Below, in pieces: positions 45,798 to 58,579 of a stretch of DNA of 64,000 nt (within the stretch, counting starts at the first letter, position 1; the number at the start of each line of letters is the position of its first letter). Source of the DNA: Aphelocoma coerulescens (taxonomy: Eukaryota; Chordata; Aves; Passeriformes; Corvidae). The stretch spans positions 186,001 through 250,000 of the forward strand of contig NW_027183513.1 of assembly GCF_041296385.1 (NCBI RefSeq). Direction: 5' to 3'. The position numbers and the translations under genes were made by a program. The notes beneath the pieces were generated by a model, which was not told the DNA's origin, searched no databases, and worked only from the letters and a program-made list of their open reading frames with translations.

Positions 45798-47560
45798 ACA
45801 AAGGCTCTCCTGGGAGCCACGGGTCACAAAGCACCGTGGGCTCTGTGCAGCCCCGCTGTGTCACAATGGCCGCTGGCTTCCACGAGCCCCCGCAGTGTCC
45901 CAGTGGGCCCCGTGGCTTTAGGAGTGGGTGGCTGGGAGTTGGTGCCAGCGGCTGGGGGAGCAGCAGCAGGGACTGTGTGTGGACAGTGCCATGGCCACTT
46001 GTGTGGCCACTGGTGTCTCTGTGCCAGGCACAGCCGTGGTGTGTAACACCGGCTCTGGGTCCTTTGGCTGTGCAGGTGGCAGTCACGGCCTGGAGCAGGG
46101 CTGCTCCCGGGGGACAGCCTGGGGCAGGAGGCTGCTGGAGATTCATTCCCCACACTCCTTGTCATGAGGTGCTCAGAGTGATTGGAAAGGCTGTTGGCAG
46201 CAGGCAGTTCTCTGGGTTCAAGCTGTGGAGCTGTCAGCGGGAATGCAAAGGCCAAGCTGGTGAGCCTTTTGTCCTGGTGCCTTTAGTGTGTGAGCAGTCC
46301 CTGGTGCCGTTGTCTTTGGATCCTGAGTGTGGGAGAGGCAAGGCTTAGGATGGTGCGTAGAGCTGAGAAGGAAAGTGCCGAGAGCAGCGTGTGTGCTGCT
46401 GCTTTGAGGGGTGCAGTTGAAGTTGTAGGCAGCAAGAGCTTTCTCAGCTGGCCCTTTTGTGAGCTCTGCTTTTGCCAGATGACTTCCATCTTACCCTCTT
46501 ACCATCTTAGCCTCTCATTTTTGCATATCCCAAACCCCCTTCCAAACATCCAGCAGCTGCTTGTAAAGAAGAAGTCCTAGAACAAAAAGCCAGTGCTGCC
46601 TTTCATAGCCCCTTTGCTGTCTATGAAGTAGAGGAAAGAAGCTAGTGAGACGCACTTTCTTTCTCAACTCCATAGAGCGCATCCTTCTCTCAAGGTGGCA
46701 GAGTCCTTGGCGGAAGTGAAGCATCTGCAGCTGCAGTTCAGACTGAGAGATGTGCCAGGACAGGAAACATTTGCTGACCTTCCCTGTTCCCTGTGCAACA
46801 TGATTCTCGCATCCCAGTCACTTTCACACACCTTCGGTATCCCTGAGTCCAAGCAGCTAAAGCTCACAGAGACAGAAGTGTCAGGAAGGAAAACGTTCCA
46901 AAAGCACCCCCTTCTCTTATCAGCATATAAATTGTGCACAACAGGCTGCGGCACCGAACCTTCCTTCTCAGATAGACATGCCATCACACTTTTCACTCTT
47001 GCAGCTCGGTTGAAAAGCTCCAGCAGCTGCTCCCGCAATAGCAAAAGGTTCTAGAAGTGAAAGCCAGTTTGGGGCTGCACCTTCTCCTTGCCGCATGTAA
47101 GCCACACCAAACTCCCTGATGCACTCTGTCCTCCCCTTCTCAAAGGAGTAGACGGTGGCATCAGGACACACCTGTGTCCCAGCAGCTGGGTGCCCAGCCG
47201 GGAGCAGGAGCAGGGCTGGGGCTGCTCCCAAAGTTGCCCCGCCCCAATGCCAGAGCCGGACATATGCTGAGGGGGGGCTGGATCAGGCTTTATTGTCCAG
47301 CTGCATGCCAGGAGTGAGCACAAAATCTACCTGCATTCTCTGCAGCATGCCATCCTGGAGCAGAGCCATTGCCAAAGGAAGCCGTCAGCCCGTGCCAAGC
47401 CAGTGCCGGAGTGGGATCCTAGCAGCACCTGTGGAAGCCGGGAGAGAGGAGCCCACCTGGAGCAGGTTCGTGCAGGATTAATCATCCCGTGGCTTCCCAC
47501 CAGGGTCCTGTTGCTTCCAAAAGGCCCCACAGTGTCACTGTGGCCCCTCGGTTCCACCAG

Positions 47561-48047
47561 GTTCCATAGCGTCACTGTGGTGCCCAGGGTTCCGTCAGCT
47601 TCGCCAGCATCCCCACGGTCTGCAGAGCTCCCCGAGCTTCTGTGGTGTCACAGTGGAGGCAGGGTTGCATCAGGTTCCATAGCATCAGCACGGTCTCCAG
47701 GGCTCCCAGAGGTTCTGTGGTGTCACAGTGGAGGCAGGGTTGCATCAGGTTCCATAGCATCACCACAGTCTCCAGGGCTCCCTGAGCTTCTGTGGTGTCA
47801 CAGTGGAGGCAGGGTTGCATCAGGTTCCATAGCATCAGCACGGTCTCCAGGGCTCCCAGAGGTTCTGTGGTGTCACAGAGGAGGCAGGGTTGCATCAGGT
47901 TCCATAGCATCACCACGGTCTCCAGGGCTCCAAGAGCTTCTGTGGTGTCACAGAGGAGGCAGGGTTGCATCAGGTTCAATAGCATCAGCACGGTCTCCAG
48001 GGCTCCCCTGAGCTTCTGTGGTGGTGTCACAGAGGAGCCAGGCTTCC
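47561..48047. repeat. 75-bp minisatellite in E6
   Basis: Same unit order as in S1. Confidence 0.92.
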
Positions 48048-48070
48048 TTGTAGTTCCCCAGCATCACAAA

Positions 48071-48902
48071 TGTCGAAATTGATGGCGATGATGGTGATGA
48101 GGGTGTGGGTTCGGTCGGGCCCAGCTGGAGATGGACGGCGACGAGAGATCTCTATAAGCAGGTCTTTGGAGCATGCAGTTTATTGCAGAGGGCGTGGGTA
48201 CAGGGGCACTGCTTAGAGCTGCCAGCTGCAGCTCCAAGCAGGCCCAAGGTGTAAGAGAGGGAGAGAGAGTGAGCGAGAGAGCTAGAGCAAGAGGCTGAGA
48301 GCTAAGAGTGTAAAGAGCAAGAGAGACAAACTAAGAGGAGAGCTGAATTAAGAGGAAGAAGAAGAGCAAGAGAGTTACTAAGAGAGCTACTAAGAGGAGA
48401 AGAGCATTACTAAGAGAGCTACTAAGAGAGTTACTAAGAGCGTTACTAAGAGGAGAAGAGCATTACTAAGAGGAGAGGAGTTAAGAGAGCGAGGAGCTTG
48501 TTACAATACAATAAATCATCTTCTGTAGTGAATATTCTAATTCTCAGTAGCCAATCTAATACAAGGTACAAATCCTATAGCATTTACATACAGCCTATAA
48601 GAGTTCTTACATTACCATAGAGTGTTACATTTTAACTTCTAAAAACTACTCTTTGGACCCCTTCTGCTGAGCTAGTAGGGTCTGCTCTGACCCTTGGACC
48701 TGTCTGCAAGCAGAGGGTATTGTTCAATCAAGAGGGGATTACCTTCAGCCGGCTATACCATTGTTTTCCAGTTGTTCAGTAACTAAGACTCTATATCTCA
48801 AAGATGGCCTTCATTTCGATGTCGCTCACAGTTTTCATATTCCCAGAATCTTTTGTTAGGCAATCATATTTATAAGGCTTTCCTGTTTCATCTTCCCCAA
48901 CA
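48071..48902 (-). repeat. 3' LTR of provirus copy 6
   Basis: 832 bp, with the A variant at 48123. Confidence 0.95.
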
Positions 48903-50149
48903 TCTCCCCCGTTCTGATGAACAACTAAGATATTAGATACAGTCCTACTCGTTATTTTTTGCACACACTGAAGCATACAAGGTACTGCTACTAAAACTAT
49001 AATTATTACTACTAGAATAATCAAGCCTATTTTACAGAGTTCCCTTAGCCAAGGTGCAAAGCTCCAATCATCAAACAAACTGTCCAGCCAAGACGGGTCA
49101 TCTGTTCTAATTTGGTTAGCTAGATCCTTTAGGTTTTGTAGCTGTTTGTGAATGGAAACAGAATGATCGGATAAGTTCATACAGCATAATCCTTCAAAAT
49201 CTTCACAGCCGTGCCCATGTGCTAATAAAAGATAATCAACGGCAGCTCTATTTTGTAAAGTGGCATGTCTGACTGCCTCTTCATCGGTTAACAGATCACT
49301 GATCATAGTAGAGGTGGCATTTACCTCCTTGCTGAGCCAACATCCCAACTTGTTTAACTGTTTTAAAGCAATTGAGGAGCTTAACTGAGGTAGAAAAATG
49401 CTTGCAACAATTGATTTTCCAGAGTTCCAAGGGTGGAAGTCACTATCACAGTCACTATCGTACTGATGTCCCCAGGAAGATCTGATCTTTCTGCTTTTCT
49501 TTTTGATTACCTCTTTGACACTGGGAGCAATAATTGTAAGTTGTCCCAGAGCACAAGGGCCACCATCTATTTTTGAAGGTATACCTTGCCAGGCCCTGTC
49601 TCCACAGATGAGCCAAATTCCTCTGGGGAATCGAATAGGAAGTTTGCTAAAACGATCTGCATGAGGTTCGTCATATATAAGAAGCTTAACTTGACTACAC
49701 CAAGAAGTTACATTGCTATAAGCTGGGTGATATGGGGTAACATTTAAATGGGGACCGTTTTCTCCTTGAAAGTGAAAGAAATAGCAGGTATCCATAGTTA
49801 ACGAACCTAGGATTTCTAGCTCTTGAAGGTCAGATTTATCAATTTTAGAATTATCAATATAAGTTTGGTGTCTATGGCTGGGAGTTGGAGATACATGATG
49901 ATCGTCATATGGCCAATACTTATCAAGAGTAATATTATCAAAACCTTCTGGAAGAGGTACTCCAACTAAACAGGTTGAAAAAGGTTTGTCAGGGCTTGTG
50001 TCAGATAGACAGATGGTATCGGAGCCTGCGGATTTGGCTAAAGCAACCCAGACATTTGTCTTTGGTTGATTCACAGGTAAAGCTTCACTACAAAAACTAA
50101 AACAAAAGAATAAAAGCAACATGCACGCGCGCAAATGAGAAAACTCCAT
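48791..50149 (-). CDS. env: Envelope glycoprotein, copy 6 (intact)
   Basis: 452 codons from ATG 50149; protein identical to copy 1, with the silent change at 49250. Confidence 0.93.
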   Translation of the reverse strand: MEFSHLRACMLLLFFCFSFCSEALPVNQPKTNVWVALAKSAGSDTICLSDTSPDKPFSTCLVGVPLPEGFDNITLDKYWPYDDHHVSPTPSHRHQTYIDNSKIDKSDLQELEILGSLTMDTCYFFHFQGENGPHLNVTPYHPAYSNVTSWCSQVKLLIYDEPHADRFSKLPIRFPRGIWLICGDRAWQGIPSKIDGGPCALGQLTIIAPSVKEVIKKKSRKIRSSWGHQYDSDCDSDFHPWNSGKSIVASIFLPQLSSSIALKQLNKLGCWLSKEVNATSTMISDLLTDEEAVRHATLQNRAAVDYLLLAHGHGCEDFEGLCCMNLSDHSVSIHKQLQNLKDLANQIRTDDPSWLDSLFDDWSFAPWLRELCKIGLIILVVIIIVLVAVPCMLQCVQKITSRTVSNILVVHQNGGDVGEDETGKPYKYDCLTKDSGNMKTVSDIEMKAIFEI

Positions 50150-50203
50150 TCTTTTCTTGAGCTGTTTTTGGCAGATCACTTTCTTCTGGTGATTCTGCGC
50201 AGT

Positions 50204-51355
50204 TCAGGTCTGGGTGCTTGCTTCCTGGCTTCCACTTGCAGAGTCACTGGCTGGTGTGGTGGCATCAGCAGGCTTTGATGCGAGGTATGGCTTCACGTTT
50301 TTTGCTGGAACCCACTTGATTCCTTCACCTGTGGAAACACATGCAAACCCCTTCCCCCACATTATAAGATTGTATGGTCCTTCTATTTTTCCTGAGTCTA
50401 GATTTTTAATCAAAACTGGGGGGCGCTCTTTCAGTTTTGCTTTTTTGTTGTTCAAAAAATGTCTATAAATGGGGGGATCAGGCTCTTCTGCAGAGCTATT
50501 CAAAAAATTGTAAACATACAAAGCCTTGTTCAACCTCCTTTGAGGTGTATCCTGGACTTCTCCCCCTCTCTGTTGATCTAAAATGCGTTTTAGGGTTTGA
50601 TGTGTTCTTTTTAGGGTACTTTTTAGCAGTTGTTTAAGATACGGTGAGCAAATACCACTATCTCTTACAGCCCTTCTTAGTTCTTTAATTTCGTGAGTGG
50701 GGATGGGAACCCACGTTTTGGGACTGTCAGGCTGTTGGCTAGCTATCACAGGCTTAGCTAATAGACTTTCATCTTTACAGCTTTGGAGTCTTATTTCATG
50801 CCAATCTGTTAATTGAGAATAATCTGAGCACTTTGGAGGATTTTTTGATTCAGAAAGTAGCGCTAACAAACTCTCAGAACTCGTTTTCTCCTTATGGGTT
50901 GCAAGATCCCAGCCGCTCGCTGGCGGGACTCTGGGGCTCATTGCAAACAAATCTGGCTGCTTTTCAGGGTTTCCTGGTGTTAGATTTAAAGCATCAGCTC
51001 GGGCAGAGCGGCTCTCCGTCTTCCCTGCCACTGGAGCTGCACCACTGCCCTCCGTTCCCCCCCTGTTTGCGGCTTGTGAGGCGAGGCTGAGCTGCGCGGA
51101 GGGATGTTGCTGGGCGGCGGTAGCCGAGGGATACAGCTGTGCGGTGCCGGAGGGCCCCGGCGGGGGCGGCGATGGCACTGCCGATCTCCGCGGTGGCGGG
51201 CGAGGAGGCGGGGGGGCCGCGAGCAACCGGCTCCGCGGCAGCGGGCGAGGGGGTGCGGGTGGCTCTATTGAAGGCGAGGTGAAAGCCGTGGGGGGCGGTG
51301 GCGGAGCTAGTTCCGTGAGCAGTGCTGTGGTTGGAGAAGTGTGAGCGTGCGTGGG
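50204..51355 (-). pseudogene. Capsid-integrase fusion remnant, copy 6
   Basis: Same structure as copy 1; joint near 50615. Confidence 0.85.
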
Positions 51356-52721
51356 TTACGCCATCAGGTCAACGTGGCGGACTGTGATGGCCGCTGTCTG
51401 TGTGTCGGGGAGAGCGGGAGGTGGCAGGGCTGTCCCGTCGGCAGGAGACGATCCCGGGGCTGCGGGAGGCGGGAGGGCCGGCGTGGAGGCGGCGGGAGTA
51501 TGTTGCGGTGGGGCCATGGCGAACGGTGGGCCAGTCGGCGGCTGGACCGCGGCGTGCTGCCGCTGGGAGTTTGCAGGCTGGGCTGGTGTGGCTGCCGGCG
51601 CGGCGGTGCCAGGAGACGGGGCTGGAGCAGCGGCAGGCACGGGAGAGGCAGCAGCCATCTGTGTAGGCGCTGCAGCGCCGGCACCAGGTGGCTGGCGGGG
51701 CTGGGGCGCTCCGTGTCCCACGGACGCGGACGGGACGTTGACCACCACCGGCGCCGTGTCGGTGGCGGCGAGGGGGACCTGGGGGGCTGGAAGAAGGGTC
51801 GCCGCCTGGCTTTGCGGGGGGCCGGCTATGATGGTGGCTACAGCCATAACAGGCGCGGCTAGGGGAGCGGTAGGACCCGTAGGTGGCTGGGGAGCAGCCG
51901 CTGGCCCCGCGGGGCTATCGGCGGGGGGCGGGGCCGCGAAGGCGCTGGCGGACGGGGTGGGAGGAGCGAGGGACGGGGCCGCGAAGACGCTGGAGCCGAG
52001 GGCGGGGACCGCGGGAGCCGGGGCAGCAGGGAGGAACGGGATGGGGGGGGCGGGGATGGGGGGAGCGGTGGAGGGGGTCGTAGGGTCCGGTGGGACAGGG
52101 GTGACGGCTGCCAGGACAGCGGGGGCGGGGGGCGGGGCGGCACGAGTCAGTCGGACCGCGGCTACCGGAGCCGCGAGAGGCGGGACAGCAGGGACTAACG
52201 GGACCGTGGGGGTGGAGATGACGGGGGCGGTGGGGGGGGGCGGTGGAGTCCGGTGGGGCAGGGGTGACCGGTGCAGGGACCGCGGGGGGGTGGGGCGGGG
52301 CGGCACGAGACAGCTGGACCGCGGGTACCGGAGCCGTGAGGTCCGGCGGCGGGGCGGGGGCCGTGCCCGGTTGCAGGCTCGCGGCGGCAAGGGGCGGGCT
52401 CGCAGCAGGAGCGGGACCCGGCGAGGTGGCTGCTGCGGGCGGCGCCTTCACAGCAAACAGCTCCACGAGCGCTCTGCAAGCCGGGACCAGCTCCGCGGCA
52501 GCCCAATCCCGGCGGGAGATATTATTAAAGAGTTTAACCCGAACTGTGTCCCAGAAGTCTCTTGTAAAGACGGCTGAACGGTCAGCATTTGGGAAATTAA
52601 TCAGAGTCCATTCTAAGAGGTTTTTTAGCTCCTGTTTAGGTAATTGACTTGGACCGGAGCTTAGTAAGTACTTAAGTTGTTTATAGAGATGTCTGTCATG
52701 GGCAGAGTGAGTTTGTCCCAT
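51356..52721 (-). pseudogene. gag: gag N-terminal region, copy 6 (frameshifted)
   Basis: Nine-G run at 52232-52240; 268-residue product ending at 51915. Confidence 0.82.
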
Positions 52722-53341
52722 TATTGACCAGTATGATACTCACCTAGATGTCGCAGGGGGCAGGGTCCTTAATCAGAAGTCCGTCGTGGGGGGCTGGCCA
52801 GGCTCTCCACACGGCGCTCAGGACGCTGCTGTCGGGTCCCTCCTCAGAGCTCCGGTTTCAGGCGTCGCTTGGCAACGGCTTTCCGTGCTCGGGACCTCGC
52901 AGGTGTCTCCACTCAGAGCTCCAGCGCGGGCGGTGCTGAGCAATACCCGCCTGTGCTCGGGCGCGCGGCTGGATCCCTCCTAAGAGCTCCGGTCTGCACT
53001 GCTTAGCAGCGTGTCCGTGCTCGAGGGGTACCACGGCAAACTTCCTCAAAGAGCTCCAGGTAACCGCTGCGCAGCAGTGGCCGTCTGTGCTCGAGGACTG
53101 CCAGGCAATTTCCTCCCTCCGAGAGCTCCAGGTAATTGCTACGAAGTAACGGCTCCCCGTGCTCGAGGGCTGCCTCAGCAGAGTTATAGAGCTCCGGCTT
53201 TTACGCTGCGCAGCAACGGTATGCCGTGCTCACGACACGTTCCAGGTGGCTATAACTGGTCTTTTAGTTACCGTCCATGGCGAAGTCTCTCACAGGTGGA
53301 AGAAGCTGAATCAGGCCTTCACTCACGTTTGGGCGCCAGTT

Positions 53342-54173
53342 TGTCGAAATTGATGGCGATGATGGTGATGAGGGTGTGGGTTCGGTCGGGCCCGGCTGGA
53401 GATGGACGGCGACGAGAGATCTCTATAAGCAGGTCTTTGGAGCATGCAGTTTATTGCAGAGGGCGTGGGTACAGGGGCACTGCTTAGAGCTGCCAGCTGC
53501 AGCTCCAAGCAGGCCCAAGGTGTAAGAGAGGGAGAGAGAGTGAGCGAGAGAGCTAGAGCAAGAGGCTGAGAGCTAAGAGTGTAAAGAGCAAGAGAGACAA
53601 ACTAAGAGGAGAGCTGAATTAAGAGGAAGAAGAAGAGCAAGAGAGTTACTAAGAGAGCTACTAAGAGGAGAAGAGCATTACTAAGAGAGCTACTAAGAGA
53701 GTTACTAAGAGCGTTACTAAGAGGAGAAGAGCATTACTAAGAGGAGAGGAGTTAAGAGAGCGAGGAGCTTGTTACAATACAATAAATCATCTTCTGTAGT
53801 GAATATTCTAATTCTCAGTAGCCAATCTAATACAAGGTACAAATCCTATAGCATTTACATACAGCCTATAAGAGTTCTTACATTACCATAGAGTGTTACA
53901 TTTTAACTTCTAAAAACTACTCTTTGGACCCCTTCTGCTGAGCTAGTAGGGTCTGCTCTGACCCTTGGACCTGTCTGCAAGCAGAGGGTATTGTTCAATC
54001 AAGAGGGGATTACCTTCAGCCGGCTATACCATTGTTTTCCAGTTGTTCAGTAACTAAGACTCTATATCTCAAAGATGGCCTTCATTTCGATGTCGCTCAC
54101 AGTTTTCATATTCCCAGAATCTTTTGTTAGGCAATCATATTTATAAGGCTTTCCTGTTTCATCTTCCCCAACA
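53342..54173 (-). repeat. 5' LTR of provirus copy 6
   Basis: 832 bp; carries the G variant, so it differs from its 3' partner at one site. Confidence 0.95.
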
Positions 54174-55936
54174 ACAAAGGCTCTCCTGGGAGCCACGGGT
54201 CACAAAGCACCGTGGGCTCTGTGCAGCCCCGCTGTGTCACAATGGCCGCTGGCTTCCACGAGCCCCCGCAGTGTCCCAGTGGGCCCCGTGGCTTTAGGAG
54301 TGGGTGGCTGGGAGTTGGTGCCAGCGGCTGGGGGAGCAGCAGCAGGGACTGTGTGTGGACAGTGCCATGGCCACTTGTGTGGCCACTGGTGTCTCTGTGC
54401 CAGGCACAGCCGTGGTGTGTAACACCGGCTCTGGGTCCTTTGGCTGTGCAGGTGGCAGTCACGGCCTGGAGCAGGGCTGCTCCCGGGGGACAGCCTGGGG
54501 CAGGAGGCTGCTGGAGATTCATTCCCCACACTCCTTGTCATGAGGTGCTCAGAGTGATTGGAAAGGCTGTTGGCAGCAGGCAGTTCTCTGGGTTCAAGCT
54601 GTGGAGCTGTCAGCGGGAATGCAAAGGCCAAGCTGGTGAGCCTTTTGTCCTGGTGCCTTTAGTGTGTGAGCAGTCCCTGGTGCCGTTGTCTTTGGATCCT
54701 GAGTGTGGGAGAGGCAAGGCTTAGGATGGTGCGTAGAGCTGAGAAGGAAAGTGCCGAGAGCAGCGTGTGTGCTGCTGCTTTGAGGGGTGCAGTTGAAGTT
54801 GTAGGCAGCAAGAGCTTTCTCAGCTGGCCCTTTTGTGAGCTCTGCTTTTGCCAGATGACTTCCATCTTACCCTCTTACCATCTTAGCCTCTCATTTTTGC
54901 ATATCCCAAACCCCCTTCCAAACATCCAGCAGCTGCTTGTAAAGAAGAAGTCCTAGAACAAAAAGCCAGTGCTGCCTTTCATAGCCCCTTTGCTGTCTAT
55001 GAAGTAGAGGAAAGAAGCTAGTGAGACGCACTTTCTTTCTCAACTCCATAGAGCGCATCCTTCTCTCAAGGTGGCAGAGTCCTTGGCGGAAGTGAAGCAT
55101 CTGCAGCTGCAGTTCAGACTGAGAGATGTGCCAGGACAGGAAACATTTGCTGACCTTCCCTGTTCCCTGTGCAACATGATTCTCGCATCCCAGTCACTTT
55201 CACACACCTTCGGTATCCCTGAGTCCAAGCAGCTAAAGCTCACAGAGACAGAAGTGTCAGGAAGGAAAACGTTCCAAAAGCACCCCCTTCTCTTATCAGC
55301 ATATAAATTGTGCACAACAGGCTGCGGCACCGAACCTTCCTTCTCAGATAGACATGCCATCACACTTTTCACTCTTGCAGCTCGGTTGAAAAGCTCCAGC
55401 AGCTGCTCCCGCAATAGCAAAAGGTTCTAGAAGTGAAAGCCAGTTTGGGGCTGCACCTTCTCCTTGCCGCATGTAAGCCACACCAAACTCCCTGATGCAC
55501 TCTGTCCTCCCCTTCTCAAAGGAGTAGACGGTGGCATCAGGACACACCTGTGTCCCAGCAGCTGGGTGCCCAGCCGGGAGCAGGAGCAGGGCTGGGGCTG
55601 CTCCCAAAGTTGCCCCGCCCCAATGCCAGAGCCGGACATATGCTGAGGGGGGGCTGGATCAGGCTTTATTGTCCAGCTGCATGCCAGGAGTGAGCACAAA
55701 ATCTACCTGCATTCTCTGCAGCATGCCATCCTGGAGCAGAGCCATTGCCAAAGGAAGCCGTGAGCCCGTGCCAAGCCAGTGCCGGAGTGGGATCCTAGCA
55801 GCACCTGTGGAAGCCGGGAGAGAGGAGCCCACCTGGAGCAGGTTCGTGCAGGATTAATCATCCCGTGGCTTCCCACCAGGGTCCTGTTGCTTCCAAAAGG
55901 CCCCACAGTGTCACTGTGGCCCCTCGGTTCCACCAG

Positions 55937-56423
55937 GTTCCATAGCGTCACTGTGGTGCCCAGGGTTCCGTCAGCTTCGCCAGCATCCCCACGGTCTGCA
56001 GAGCTCCCCGAGCTTCTGTGGTGTCACAGTGGAGGCAGGGTTGCATCAGGTTCCATAGCATCAGCACGGTCTCCAGGGCTCCCAGAGGTTCTGTGGTGTC
56101 ACAGTGGAGGCAGGGTTGCATCAGGTTCCATAGCATCACCACAGTCTCCAGGGCTCCCTGAGCTTCTGTGGTGTCACAGTGGAGGCAGGGTTGCATCAGG
56201 TTCCATAGCATCAGCACGGTCTCCAGGGCTCCCAGAGGTTCTGTGGTGTCACAGAGGAGGCAGGGTTGCATCAGGTTCCATAGCATCACCACGGTCTCCA
56301 GGGCTCCAAGAGCTTCTGTGGTGTCACAGAGGAGGCAGGGTTGCATCAGGTTCAATAGCATCAGCACGGTCTCCAGGGCTCCCCTGAGCTTCTGTGGTGG
56401 TGTCACAGAGGAGCCAGGCTTCC
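55937..56423. repeat. 75-bp minisatellite in E7
   Basis: Same unit order as in S1. Confidence 0.92.
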
Positions 56424-56446
56424 TTGTAGTTCCCCAGCATCACAAA

Positions 56447-57278
56447 TGTCGAAATTGATGGCGATGATGGTGATGAGGGTGTGGGTTCGGTCGGGCCCAG
56501 CTGGAGATGGACGGCGACGAGAGATCTCTATAAGCAGGTCTTTGGAGCATGCAGTTTATTGCAGAGGGCGTGGGTACAGGGGCACTGCTTAGAGCTGCCA
56601 GCTGCAGCTCCAAGCAGGCCCAAGGTGTAAGAGAGGGAGAGAGAGTGAGCGAGAGAGCTAGAGCAAGAGGCTGAGAGCTAAGAGTGTAAAGAGCAAGAGA
56701 GACAAACTAAGAGGAGAGCTGAATTAAGAGGAAGAAGAAGAGCAAGAGAGTTACTAAGAGAGCTACTAAGAGGAGAAGAGCATTACTAAGAGAGCTACTA
56801 AGAGAGTTACTAAGAGCGTTACTAAGAGGAGAAGAGCATTACTAAGAGGAGAGGAGTTAAGAGAGCGAGGAGCTTGTTACAATACAATAAATCATCTTCT
56901 GTAGTGAATATTCTAATTCTCAGTAGCCAATCTAATACAAGGTACAAATCCTATAGCATTTACATACAGCCTATAAGAGTTCTTACATTACCATAGAGTG
57001 TTACATTTTAACTTCTAAAAACTACTCTTTGGACCCCTTCTGCTGAGCTAGTAGGGTCTGCTCTGACCCTTGGACCTGTCTGCAAGCAGAGGGTATTGTT
57101 CAATCAAGAGGGGATTACCTTCAGCCGGCTATACCATTGTTTTCCAGTTGTTCAGTAACTAAGACTCTATATCTCAAAGATGGCCTTCATTTCGATGTCG
57201 CTCACAGTTTTCATATTCCCAGAATCTTTTGTTAGGCAATCATATTTATAAGGCTTTCCTGTTTCATCTTCCCCAACA
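56447..57278 (-). repeat. 3' LTR of provirus copy 7
   Basis: 832 bp, with the A variant at 56499. Confidence 0.95.
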
Positions 57279-58525
57279 TCTCCCCCGTTCTGATGAACAA
57301 CTAAGATATTAGATACAGTCCTACTCGTTATTTTTTGCACACACTGAAGCATACAAGGTACTGCTACTAAAACTATAATTATTACTACTAGAATAATCAA
57401 GCCTATTTTACAGAGTTCCCTTAGCCAAGGTGCAAAGCTCCAATCATCAAACAAACTGTCCAGCCAAGACGGGTCATCTGTTCTAATTTGGTTAGCTAGA
57501 TCCTTTAGGTTTTGTAGCTGTTTGTGAATGGAAACAGAATGATCGGATAAGTTCATACAGCATAATCCTTCAAAATCTTCACAGCCGTGCCCATGTGCTA
57601 ATAAAAGATAATCAACGGCAGCTCTATTTTGTAAAGTGGCATGTCTGACTGCCTCTTCATCGGTTAACAGATCACTGATCATAGTAGAGGTGGCATTTAC
57701 CTCCTTGCTGAGCCAACATCCCAACTTGTTTAACTGTTTTAAAGCAATTGAGGAGCTTAACTGAGGTAGAAAAATGCTTGCAACAATTGATTTTCCAGAG
57801 TTCCAAGGGTGGAAGTCACTATCACAGTCACTATCGTACTGATGTCCCCAGGAAGATCTGATCTTTCTGCTTTTCTTTTTGATTACCTCTTTGACACTGG
57901 GAGCAATAATTGTAAGTTGTCCCAGAGCACAAGGGCCACCATCTATTTTTGAAGGTATACCTTGCCAGGCCCTGTCTCCACAGATGAGCCAAATTCCTCT
58001 GGGGAATCGAATAGGAAGTTTGCTAAAACGCTCTGCATGAGGTTCGTCATATATAAGAAGCTTAACTTGACTACACCAAGAAGTTACATTGCTATAAGCT
58101 GGGTGATATGGGGTAACATTTAAATGGGGACCGTTTTCTCCTTGAAAGTGAAAGAAATAGCAGGTATCCATAGTTAACGAACCTAGGATTTCTAGCTCTT
58201 GAAGGTCAGATTTATCAATTTTAGAATTATCAATATAAGTTTGGTGTCTATGGCTGGGAGTTGGAGATACATGATGATCGTCATATGGCCAATACTTATC
58301 AAGAGTAATATTATCAAAACCTTCTGGAAGAGGTACTCCAACTAAACAGGTTGAAAAAGGTTTGTCAGGGCTTGTGTCAGATAGACAGATGGTATCGGAG
58401 CCTGCGGATTTGGCTAAAGCAACCCAGACATTTGTCTTTGGTTGATTCACAGGTAAAGCTTCACTACAAAAACTAAAACAAAAGAATAAAAGCAACATGC
58501 ACGCGCGCAAATGAGAAAACTCCAT
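57167..58525 (-). CDS. env: Envelope glycoprotein, copy 7 (intact, one substitution)
   Basis: 452 codons from ATG 58525. It has the silent change at 57626 and the only Env protein difference in the window: 58031 turns Asp165 into Glu in the surface part, a conservative change. Confidence 0.93.
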   Translation of the reverse strand: MEFSHLRACMLLLFFCFSFCSEALPVNQPKTNVWVALAKSAGSDTICLSDTSPDKPFSTCLVGVPLPEGFDNITLDKYWPYDDHHVSPTPSHRHQTYIDNSKIDKSDLQELEILGSLTMDTCYFFHFQGENGPHLNVTPYHPAYSNVTSWCSQVKLLIYDEPHAERFSKLPIRFPRGIWLICGDRAWQGIPSKIDGGPCALGQLTIIAPSVKEVIKKKSRKIRSSWGHQYDSDCDSDFHPWNSGKSIVASIFLPQLSSSIALKQLNKLGCWLSKEVNATSTMISDLLTDEEAVRHATLQNRAAVDYLLLAHGHGCEDFEGLCCMNLSDHSVSIHKQLQNLKDLANQIRTDDPSWLDSLFDDWSFAPWLRELCKIGLIILVVIIIVLVAVPCMLQCVQKITSRTVSNILVVHQNGGDVGEDETGKPYKYDCLTKDSGNMKTVSDIEMKAIFEI

Positions 58526-58579
58526 TCTTTTCTTGAGCTGTTTTTGGCAGATCACTTTCTTCTGGTGATTCTGCGCAGT

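Larger units (their letters stand above)
38041..46415. repeat. Satellite monomer E5 (with provirus, 8375 bp)
   Basis: One base shorter than the other E monomers because its gag G run has eight instead of nine G. First of three consecutive monomers sharing A at the 3' LTR site 39748 and T-rich env variant at 40875. Confidence 0.95.
48071..54173 (-). mobile_element. Endogenous retrovirus, copy 6
   Basis: 6103 bp, same boundaries, duplication (48066-48070 and 54174-54178) and deletion as copy 1. Confidence 0.96.
46416..54791. repeat. Satellite monomer E6 (with provirus)
   Basis: 8376 bp. Private G to C at 47386 in the satellite part (gccgtcagcc). Confidence 0.95.
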
